Under the pieces are notes generated by a model that was not told the DNA's origin, made no database searches, and saw only the letters and a list, made by a program, of their open reading frames with translations. Below are positions 22,592 to 32,829 of a stretch of 64,000 bases of DNA, one piece after another. The number at the start of each line of letters is the position of its first letter. The first letter of the stretch is position 1. The translations under genes were made by a program, and so were the position numbers. Origin of the DNA: Cucumis sativus (lineage: Eukaryota; Streptophyta; Magnoliopsida; Cucurbitales; Cucurbitaceae); assembly GCF_000004075.3 (NCBI RefSeq), contig NC_026657.2:32024408-32088407 (forward strand). Reading direction: 5' to 3'.

Positions 22592-23110
22592 TTTTTCATT
22601 GACTAATATCCTTCACGTGTATTAGAGTCTTTAGTAACAATCTTCTTCGTCTCATGTACATACAGTTTTAACTTTGTATCATGTAAATCAAAGATCTAAC
22701 AATCTTCTTCGTTATATAGTCTACTTTGTTGGCTTTATTTTGGTGTCCTAGAATACTTTTGAATGGACGTTTGTTCTTGAGACATGGGATCTTAACTATG
22801 ATCCTTTATATGGTAATAACTGCTTTATCTCAAGTGAGTCATTCTGGAATTAGGGTATAAATGTGGTACTTGTCCTAAAAAATCATATGAAAAAGTGGAA
22901 TATTTTAAAAAATTAATGAAAAGTTTATCCTTATGAGACCATTGTTGTTTTGGACCCGTAAAACCATATTAAGTTTTTTTTTTAGAAAATAAATTAAATT
23001 ACAATGATTCCAACTTCTTTATTTCTTCTTATACCATAATATTGGTTATTAATTTATCTATTTGAAAATAGTTTGTTATTAAAAAATTATTTTAAATTGA
23101 GAAAACTATT

Positions 23111-23210
23111 GAAAATATTTATAAAATATAACATAGTTTCAGATTTGATCAATGATAGACACGTTCATAAACAGACATGGATACACCGTCTAAATTTTGC
23201 TATATTTTAA
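23111..23210. repeat. Degenerate dispersed AT-rich repeat with inverted ends
   Basis: One side reads ATATTTATAAAATATAACAT followed by ATCAATGATAGACA. The other side reads roughly inverted, GTCTAAATTTTGCTATATTT. Related stretches occur at 23612-23680, 51834-51890 and 53540-53610. I associate this family, from memory, with cucurbit genomes. It looks like a small non-autonomous element or satellite-derived repeat. Confidence 0.45.
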
Positions 23211-23611
23211 CTTACTTTTAAACAACTTTCAAAATAGTGTATGCGTGATTAATCAAAACATGAAAAATTGTTTGAATGGTAAAATTGTTGTAAACCTGTT
23301 TGATGGTGAGGTTTTATGTTACAAAAATAAAACTAACTTTTATCTTCGCATGTACTAATGTACTCTTTTAGATTTCTATAAACATATCTATAGTAATTTC
23401 ACACTACTTAATTCAAATTATACCAATTAAATTGTAATTTTGAAATGTGAAACAACGATGATTTAACGGAAAATAAAAAACGAATTAATTTTTTTAAGTG
23501 TAAATTGAAGGGGAAAAATCCATCCCAAATTTAAATTTTAAAATATATAATTTTTCTTTTGAGTCTCACGGAGTGTATATATATAAAAAAAAATATTATA
23601 AATAACAAAAC

Positions 23612-23680
23612 TGTATAAAATATTTATAAAATATAGCAAAATTTTGGTTTTGACATAAACTCATAAATTCGAGTCTATCA
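23612..23680. repeat. Second copy of the dispersed AT-rich repeat
   Basis: Contains TAAAATATTTATAAAATATA, then AGCAAAATTTTGG and, after a gap, GAGTCTATCA. It shares the core of the 23111 copy but diverges elsewhere. Confidence 0.4.
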
Positions 23681-23825
23681 TTAAAATCGGTTTATTTAAG
23701 TGTATTAGAAAATGAGGCTATTTTGATGGTAATTTTTGTTAAGTGGAAGGAAGAATTGAATTGGCATATAAAAGAGGTTGAATGTGAAATACACGTGGTC
23801 TCAACGACTTCAACGGATTTAGCTT

Positions 23826-23844
23826 ACGTGGACGCCAGCTCATC
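23826..23844 (+). promoter_or_regulatory. Duplicated promoter block, SRF copy 2
   Basis: Identical 19-base copy of the block at 17437-17455, here 234 bases upstream of the start codon of the second SRF gene. It shows that the tandem duplication included part of the promoter. Confidence 0.6.
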
Positions 23845-24059
23845 GGTTGTGATCCTTACTCAAGAACTTCGTCTTCTCCACTGCCATTGTTTCACTTTAT
23901 CTTCACTCAACAAATTTCTTTTGATCATTTTGACGTTCTTTACAGTTTGGGAAATTTTAAGAAAAGTATTTCATTATAAGGGTTTGCTATAAAATGTCTC
24001 TTTGTTTTCTGAATTCTGTCCCTTTAGTTTTGTATTAGTTATGAGCGATCTCTCAAGAA

Positions 24060-27000
24060 ATGGCCCAGCTCCTCCGTCCTTTACAGTATTTCAATGTCTT
24101 TGTCTTCTTGACAATCCTGACTTCAGTCGTTCAGTGCTTTACTGACCCCCTCGATGGTAAACCTAATCATCATCTCGTTTTTTGTATTCTTGATTGAACT
24201 TTTCTCTGTTAGTTTCTTGGAGAATTAAATTAAGGAAATACGAAGGGGGGAAAAGGGGATTGAAATAAAGAAATGATCTCACAATGTGTGTTGATTATAA
24301 TGATAAAAATCACTTGAAAAGTGCATTTAATCGTCTAAAAGTATATATTGAATTGGTTTTGAGGGATGGAAGGTATGTTATTTAACAAAAGTGATTTTAA
24401 TTTGTCAATTCTGAATTATATGTAGCCTTCCAATGTCCTGTACTTGACTTAACTTTATGCTGTACAGTTGTAGCTCTTCTCGATCTGTATAGTACGCTAA
24501 ACTACCCAACTGTGCTTAAAGGATGGAGAAAAGATGGTGGGGATCCTTGCGATGGAACGTGGACCGGGGTGTTTTGTGCTGGTTCATCTGTCATAAACCT
24601 GTAATCTACTTAACTCACTCCCCATTGTTACTTTGACTTTGTCTTCGTAGTGGCAACTTGGAGGTTTTCTTTTTATGCAGTACACTTAATAGACTAAACA
24701 TTTCTGGAAATCTTGGAGATCAGCTTTATCTTCTTCATAATTTGAAGCAACTGTAAGCATGCAACCACTTTCTTTGAGTACAGCTCAATCGAAAAATCAT
24801 TTGTTTGATGTTCTTTTTTTCATCAGGGATGCTAGTTCCAATACAATTATGGGTGAAATTCCTTGTGGCTTACCCCCGAATATCATTAATATGTAAGTTA
24901 ACCAGTTTTGCTTGAGTCACATGACATATTACTATTTGAGGCAGAATCCTTCATACTTTACCTCTAGACTTGTAAGTGCCTGTCTTAATGTTTCTTTAAT
25001 CTTATATGTGCAGGAATCTAAGCCATAATGCCCTATCTGGCCCCATTGGGAATGTTTTTTCCGGCTTACAAAGTCTTATGGAGATGTATGTTTTTTTTCC
25101 ACTATATGTCTTATTTCTTCTGAAATGGAAGTGAAAGGAAATGGTTAATTTTTCTAGTATAAGCCCAATAAGATTTTCCATGACCAAGAAAGACGATACA
25201 GACTGGATATTTTCTCACTCATAGTGAGTGTAAGTAATTAATGGAATGACCTCCATTATTGGCGTCTTGAACTAACACGTTGATGGTGGTGAATGTAACA
25301 TATTTTCTTATTTTTTATCAGACCTTAATCCATTTTTTTTAATTAATGAGATTAAAGTTAATCAAGTATAAGTTATCTGTTGAATCTTAACCAACAGATA
25401 CCTTTTGGTCAGGCTGTTTCAACCATTTATTGTTTTTACTGTACAGGGATCTGTCATACAACGAGTTCACTGGAGATTTATCAAGTTCATTTGCTTCTTT
25501 GACTAATCTCAATAGGCTGTGGGTTTTTTCATACCAATTGCTTCTTCTTCTTGATACATCACCTAATACAAATTATTGATTTCATTAATATCTAGCATAT
25601 TAGGTTCTTGCAGAAAAACAAATTCACAGGACCAGTTTCCTACTTATCTGACCTTCCATTAACTGATTTGTATGTTTTTCCATTACCTTTCTACTGAATT
25701 TCAACTTGTGTCGCTATGAAACCTTTTGACTCTAATTAAACTTTCTAGGAACATCCAAGACAATTACTTTAGTGGCATTATTCCAGAGCATTTTATGACA
25801 ATCCCAAATTTATGGTGAGGTTTTCAATCTCTTACCAGTTGGGGACTTTCTTTTGCCTAAACATTATTCCTTGTAATTCATTAATATGTTAATAGTTAGC
25901 TCTAATTTTCTTTTTATTTATTTTATTTTTAATGTTGCCTAACAATCTCGTTAGGACTGCGGGAAATATGTTCGATTTAAGTAACTCTCCACCCTGGGAT
26001 TTTTCTGTGGAAACAACACCTTTGACACAAAACAATAGTAACCCTCCATTAACAGAACCAATCATCATTGAGAAATGTCCCTACAAGGAAAAGATTGGGA
26101 AAGGGAGGGAAAGATTGGGTCCCGGTGGAATAGCTATGGTGGCTGGTGGAGGTGGTTTTGCATTAATCTTTGCAGCTCTCTTCATTGCAATCTGCAAGAC
26201 ACAAATATGTGCAAAGCAAAGGAGCATGAAGCACATCGCCATGTGTCTTCCAGTCAGCAAAGCTGAAGGTGCATGATCTTCTCATATGGTATTTGCGGTT
26301 TCATTCTTAGGGTGAATAAATAGAGACTACTGCTACATTCTCGAACTTAACTTTGGAATGTATATGGTGAAGCATAATTACACATACATAAATTACATAA
26401 ATATCTTAAAACGAAATATTAATTAATGAATCCACGGAACATTCGTGACAAGTTTTGACTATCCAAAATGCCATTTGATCGCTACTTATGTCTTGAGGCT
26501 TTTCCAGTTACTGTCTTCTTTGCATGTTTGATGTTTTTCTCTACTTATGTCGTGTAGACGGTTATTCCACTGCACCAGATGGCAGCCCCCATATCTTGTC
26601 TCTCAGTTCTCCAGTCGTAGTTGGCGGTCTGAATCGTGCCTGTCCTACTTGTTGTGCTAGAACTGAGAGGGGATATAGCAGAAGTTTCTCTGAGAGATCC
26701 AGTTTCCCAGGAAAAACAAAAACTTACACTGTGGCAGAGCTTGAATCCGCAACTAACATGTACAGTGAAGAAAACCTTCTTGGAGAGGGATCTCTTGGTT
26801 CTGTCTATAAAGCTGAATTTCCTGATGGCCAAGTATAATGAGCACACTTGAATCTGTATTACTAATTTACTTTTCAAAATGAAACCCATATTTGATTGCA
26901 GGTGTACATGAAGTAGAAATCTAAATACATTTATCTTTTGGACCAGATTTTGGCTGTGAAAAGGGTTGATATGGTGGCACTCTCTTTCACAAAAGAACAA

Positions 27001-28581
27001 TATTTTTTGGATGTGGTCTGCACTGTTTCCCGTTTGAGGCACCCTAACATCGTTAGTCTTTTGGGATACAGTGTAGAGAATGGAGAGCATTTACTAGCGT
27101 ATGAGTATGTCAGGAATCTGTCTCTTGACGATGCTCTACACAGTGTAGCACACAACCCTCTATCCTGGAGTGTTCGAGTCCAAATTGCTCATGGAGTTGC
27201 CAAGGCTTTGGAGTAAGTACATCTATAATCAGGAATGAGTCTTCAGATCTGACAACTTGCTTGGAGATTGTGGCTTCCTAACCTCTGTTGTTGAACAATT
27301 TCAAATTTTCTCAAGTGCATATTTATACCACTAACTTTTATGTATTTCTTTGTCTAACGCTCCAAAACAGCTTTTATTTTCTGGAGTTATCATCATTGTC
27401 TTTCTTCATTTTCAGTTACTTGCATAATGCCTTTTTCCCACCATTTGCTCACTGCAATTTGAAGGCCGCCAACATCATGCTTGATGAAGAATTGATGCCA
27501 AAGATTTGTGACTGTGGTCTGTCTGTGTTGAAGCCTCTTGTAAGCAATAGAGTTAAAATCAAGGCAAGCTACATCCTAATATACTTGAACGTTTTTTCTG
27601 AGGAGTAATATGCTTAGCATTTGACAAATACGATAAATCGCCAAAATTCTTGAAACGGTAATCGGTACAGTTCAACCTTTTCATCAACAAAAAATAATGG
27701 AAGGGACGCTCAATTTTTCCTAAATTTTTAGCTGATGAGTTACTCATTGACATCTAGAAACGCTGTCTGTCTTTTTTCCCCCTTCTCTACATCACATTTT
27801 TTATTATTGTCTTCATCCAACTTCTTTATTCCCTACAAGTGCTTGGGAACTAATTGGTTTAATTAAATACTGACGAAAACAGGCTGCTCAAATTACTATT
27901 GCTGACACTGCCTACTTTGCACCTGAATATGGCCAATATGGGATTGATTATACCAAAAGTGATGTGTATGCATTTGGAGTTTTGTTTTTGGAGCTTATAA
28001 CCGGAAAGAAACCGAATGAGTATGCCATAGCCTAGCTCTTAGTTGTTTCTTCTAGATTTTCTCATCCTTTATCTATTTCCAAATTATGAAAACTTTGCTT
28101 CTTGTCACACAGTTTGAGACCAGGGATGGAGCAATCTCTATCAAGATGGGCGTCATTTCAGCTTCACGACTGTGGGAATCTTGATGAGATTATTGATCCT
28201 GATATTAAAGGAACATTATCTTCCAAGGTTCTCTCTCGCTGTGCTGATATTATCACCCTTTGCATACAGGTAAATAGCAGGAAGGACACTCTTGTCTGAT
28301 ATAAAATCTCCCTTTGAAGTATGTCACTAGTTGATTTCTTTTCGTAACCAAATGCTAACCTTCACATTTGTATATGTGATTGAAAACTTGATCAGCCTGT
28401 AATGGAACGTCGACCGCCTATGTTTGCCATTGTTGGATACCTGGCAAGTATTCAGAGGAAGGTCGAGATGGAAAAATGTGCAGCAGTGGAAGGTAAAGTA
28501 GTTGACATATTCGAAAAATCATTCCGTACAACTAACACAGGGTTCATAAGCTCGCCATCATATAGTTGCTCATCCATATGA
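24060..28581 (+). CDS. STRUBBELIG-RECEPTOR FAMILY 2-like LRR receptor kinase, copy 2
   Basis: Fifteen exons sum to 2127 bases (708 residues): 24060-24156, 24468-24600, 24681-24752, 24827-24892, 25014-25085, 25447-25518, 25604-25669, 25749-25814, 25955-26268, 26558-26832, 26947-27212, 27416-27563, 27883-28019, 28113-28269, 28396-28581. The plan equals copy 1 except that the 72-base exon matching copy 1 18750-18821 is absent, so six LRR exons remain. The frame is kept because that exon is a multiple of three. Signal peptide, SRF N-domain (WTGVFC), membrane segment ([16 protein letters not shown]) and kinase-like domain are present. The kinase again has HCN for HRD and DCG for DFG, with the lysine in ILAVKRV retained. 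The intron after 27563 starts GCAAGC, a GC-AG intron; copy 1 has GTAAAA there. The frame is otherwise open, so it is probably expressed. Confidence 0.9.
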
Positions 28582-29573
28582 TTTTGGACAACAATCTTAG
28601 CAGCTTAGTTAGTCATTCCCATTCTGTTTCTTAGATGACAAAGAAAAAGTTCCAACATCAGCCAGAAATTTTTGTTGGCTACATTCTCGTGTATAGCAGT
28701 TTGAGATTAACAATATTGTTGCTCTTTCTTTTGGTTGTAAATTGTAACAGTACAGGCTTTGGGGCTAATTGCTACTCTTATATGAAACTCACTTGATCAA
28801 GAAATTTACTGATTTAAAAGTGAACAAAAATGTTTATAGTAGATCCAATTTCAGAAAATATTGTTGAAATCAAATTATCTATAGTAGCATTTTTCATATT
28901 GTGATTAATATAAGGGGTTTAATTTTTTTTTCAAGTTGGGTTAACTTCAAATTACATTTTTAGAAATTATTCTTCAAGTTAATCTAATCCAAATTTCTAA
29001 TATTATTAAAATATATTATAAAATTAAAAAAAAAAAAATTTTATGAATGTCAAATAACTCATTTTAACACCAAAGAAAAAAAAAATCATTTAACAAGAAT
29101 GTTGTGTGTATTCAAAAGAAAAAGAATTTTTTAAAAGAATTTTTCAGAATTTTTTTAGTGTTTAAAAAAGAATGGAATTATGAGGTCATCATAGCTTAGA
29201 CGGTATCTAACCACTGTCCTTGTATTACCCTAAAAAACGGTAGTAGAAGACAGAAAATAATGGAAGAAATTAAAAGGTAAAAGCCAAAATAGTTTAAAAC
29301 AGAAATCCTTGAATCAAGGCTCTTTGACTAAGCCATAAAACACCAAACTCTTTTCAATTTAGAACTAAATAGAATAATAATAGAGTGAGTGACTGGGTTG
29401 GCCAAGTGTTGTGTATTCTCTTTCAAATTTTGTGAGTATCATTGCCACCACATCCATAACGACATTAATCCCCTCAAGTCATTAAACAAACAAAATGCAC
29501 TGAACAGATTCATACATACATATATATATGGTTTAATTTCCCAGAAAAAATAAGAAAGGGGGGATGTTATAGA
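28582..29573. other. Intergenic spacer before the DUF599 gene
   Basis: AT-rich with poly-A runs near 29020-29040 and 29070. No gene, RNA or clear element is seen. The minus-strand frame 29439-29639 overlaps the DUF599 leader and first exon and is discounted. Confidence 0.6.
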
Positions 29574-30373
29574 ATGGAAAAAGAGATAGTTGATTACACA
29601 TTGATAGCATCGGGAGTTAGTGTAATGGTGGGATATCATATCTGGCTTCTCATTAGGATTCTAAAATACCCTAATAAAACTGTTATTGGCATCAATGCTA
29701 TCAATCGTCGCTATTGGGTTCGTGCTATGATGGAGGTATTGTACATACTTTACCTTTTCTTCGTTTTCTTTACTCGCTTTTTCAAAATTCATTCGTGCTG
29801 TGATTTCAGGACGCATCAAAGAACGGTGTTCTCGCCGTCCAAACCCTTAGAAACAACATAATGGCGTCCACTCTTCTCGCATCGACGGCGATAATGCTCT
29901 GTTCTCTCATTGCCGTCTTAATGACAAGCGGGGGCCGTAGCGAATCTCCGTTAGTTGTACTCAACGAAAGAAGCCAGTTCAGTTTCTCCATCAAATTCTT
30001 CGCCATTTTACTTTGCTTTCTCGTAGCGTTTTTGTTCAATGTTCAATCCATTAGGTATTATAGTCATGCCAGCATTCTCATCAATACGCCTTTCAAGAAA
30101 ATCCGAGTCGACGGTCATCATCAACGCCTCACGACGGAATACGTGGCGGCGACGGTAAACAGAGGGAGTTATTTCTGGTCGTTGGGTTTGCGAGCGTTTT
30201 ACTTCTCGTTTCCTCTGTTTTTATGGATATTTGGACCGATTCCGATGTTTTCTTCATCGTTTTTGCTAGTGTTTATGCTGTATTTTCTTGATGCTACTTT
30301 CGAATTGTGCTGGACGGAGGGGAATTTGGAATATCATCCTCAAAGAGACGAAGAAGAGGAGATTGGGAAATAG
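29574..30373 (+). CDS. DUF599 family multi-pass membrane protein
   Basis: Two exons, 29574-29735 and 29810-30373, give 241 residues. The family is plant-typical and of unknown function. The family-like segments YWVRAMMED and LAVQTLRNNIMASTLLAS flank the splice junction at codons 54/55. Predicted membrane segments lie near 6-29, 73-93, 114-135 and 180-218. A hydrophilic loop (about 138-170) lies before the last ones, and an acidic tail (PQRDEEEEIGK) closes the protein. The intron position after the GAG codon supports the model. It sits between SRF copy 2 and the OEP16-like gene, all on the plus strand, with its own spacer on both sides. No biochemical role can be assigned from sequence. Confidence 0.88.
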
Positions 30374-32219
30374 TTTTTCGTTTTTCTTTGTATGATTCGT
30401 GTTATTGTTGTTTATTTGAGATATTTGTGTAGGTGCCAAATGTTCACACAATCGACTTTAGTTTAGTATCGATTCAAGTCGGTGTGTTATTTTGGCCGAT
30501 TCAACCATGAATTTAGGGCATTTTTTAGAGTCATTAAAAGTGCTTCAATATCATCTCTCATGGTTTTGCTTTGATATCATTTCAAAGGTTTGATAGAGAT
30601 ATTTGTTCCTAGGTGAGTTTTGTTCACACTTCTAACGAATTATTTTATTTGTGCCTACTTTAAATTCATCCACATTCAAGCAATTATTTAAACATTATTA
30701 TGGGTAAAAAAACAAACACTTTAAAAAAAAAGTACACTTCACTTTTTTTCGAATGTGAAGTTTCCTTCGATTTTATACTAACAAATGTGTTTTGATTAAT
30801 TTTAAATTACTAAAAAAAACTTATCCAACAACTATAAGAGAATTGACTCAGGGTGGTCGTCAATAATTGGGATGGTGGTCGGAGGAGGTCTCCAAAAAGT
30901 GGACAATCATCAACCATAGTTGGTTGTTTAATTTAATCCAAAAAAAGGTAATTTCAAACACACCTTATTAAATACGAGGAACTTGTTTATGGATAAACCA
31001 CTCTTCTTAAAACTCAAACCAAGTTAGTATATATCTAACTTTTCTTATCAAGAGATTTCAAATGATTAAGGGATTTCGGTTAAGTCCAAATAAGAGAAAT
31101 TATAACTTCATGAGCATTGTAATCCCTTCGTGGATGACTATCACCTCGACAAGCTTAATAGAACCAACACTTGCAACTCATCTCCATACTCAATCTCAAC
31201 CTTCCACATCGTTATTAAGGATAGTTTCATTAGAATTCATACCTCTTACCAAGAAGCAAACCTTTTACTTTATTGTCATTTGTACTTCATTCACTAATCT
31301 TTTGAGTTCAACAATATGTGAGTTGGAAGACTCTAACCTTTAATTTATAAGTCAACGGTATATATTTTATTACATTTCAGTTATTTAATCGCTATAAATG
31401 TATTTGATTTATATTATCTTGTGATACGTTTCAAAAATCTCCTTATACAATAAAAGACATAATAATCATAAAATTTGGAGATGGTAGACATATTAAACAC
31501 ATAATTAAGAGTTCAAAATTGCATTTGTGAAATATCATTCAAAACAAATTGTTTATAATTTATTAGCGATATACTTTTTCACTAGTGAACACATTTATTA
31601 GCCATATACAAGATAAGAAATTAAGACTTTCAATTTTTCTTAATAGACATGTATTTTTCTTTTATATATTTGCAATTAAGTTTGTCTTTTTTTTTTGTTT
31701 TCTTTGAAAAAATTAACAAATCTACCATGGATAAAACTAGATTTTGATTTATATTGCTATATCATCTATCTAGTTCAACTTTCTTGTTTAAATTAAATGA
31801 GAATTTAACATAAAGACAATTTAAACTTATTATTGAGAATTTGAAGGCTAAAATGGTTTAAAACATTAAATGTACATATTCTTAAGAACTGATGGACTAA
31901 AAAGGATTAAGTTAAAAAAACTTATTTGATATAAAACCAAAAAGTTGAAAAATATAAATCTTATTTAATATCTATTTGATTTTCTGTTATTAAAAATTCT
32001 TTATAAACACTAAAAAATACAAAACAAGATTGTAATAAACCATATAATATTTAAATATTGAGACTAAAATGAACTTAGCTTAGCGTTAACCTAAGCTTTA
32101 ATAAGATTCGATCCAAACTTACCGAACTAACCTTGTAATTTGACTCTGCCATTAAAACATGAACGAGGGTATTATAGTAATTTACTAATCCATCTGGGAA
32201 TCGAGTTGAAGAGAAGTTC
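30374..32219. other. Intergenic region between DUF599 and the OEP16-like gene
   Basis: AT-rich, with poly-A/T runs and no recognisable coding domain. The 93-codon frame at 31062-31343 has ordinary-looking codons but no known motif and no splice partner. A GGTGGTC-rich patch near 30850-30890 stands out in base composition only. Confidence 0.55.
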
Positions 32220-32285
32220 TTCATCTTCATATGCGTTTAAGAAGAACTTCAGTCTCCTCTTTCCACAGAGCTTCATCAGAAAAAG

Positions 32286-32786
32286 GTACTTTTTCTCTTA
32301 CCTTCAATCAAGTCCTTTGTGTTCATTGTTTTCCCCCGCCCTAATTTACAATACTTTACGACCTATCATGATCGTGTTCCATGTAATTGTTCACGCAATT
32401 CGTTTAGGTTTTGCCCCTCTCCGCTTGCTCTGATCTGCCCCCCATTTTATCACTGAAGATCATTTCCATGATTTTCTTTTCGAGCGATTTGAGAAATTTC
32501 ATATTAATCTGCATTTGTAGCGGATATCATTTGGTTTGATTTTGGAATTGTTTGTTATCTAGCATGTTATTTGATTCGAATTGGCGATGTACATTAGCAT
32601 GTTTGCTAATAGCTGCTTTTATGTCACAGGATATTAGAAATTCGATAACGTAAAGGAATGGGATTAGGATATATTTACATGTTTCGTTATTATTTCAACT
32701 AATTAATTTTCTGTTAATGTTCATGATTTCATTATGTGGGCAGAAGAATTTAGGCCTGGGTCTTTGTGTTTCTTTTCTTTCCGCAG
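32286..32786 (+). other. Predicted 5' leader intron of the OEP16-like gene
   Basis: A donor AAAAG|GTACTT at 32285/32286 and a pyrimidine tract ending in CCGCAG at 32786 outline a 501-base intron. It would end 43 bases upstream of the start codon. An alternative acceptor lies near 32743 (GTGGGCAG). Leader introns are common in plant housekeeping genes. The choice is inference. Confidence 0.45.
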
Positions 32787-32829
32787 CTTTGGTCATCGTT
32801 AGTGACTTGAAAAAAAGAAAGGGAAACCC

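Larger units (their letters stand above)
22592..24059. other. Spacer between the two SRF genes
   Basis: Holds the 3' end of SRF copy 1, two degenerate dispersed-repeat segments (23111-23210 and 23612-23680) and the promoter and leader of copy 2. The frame at 23723-23992 overlaps the copy 2 leader and is not considered a gene. Confidence 0.6.

Noticed and set aside
26545..27090. 181-codon minus-strand frame across SRF copy 2
   Set aside because: It is antisense to confirmed kinase exons and crosses their intron; a shadow frame.
31062..31343. 93-codon frame in the spacer before the OEP16-like gene
   Set aside because: No motif, no promoter or splice signal and no similarity I can recognise.
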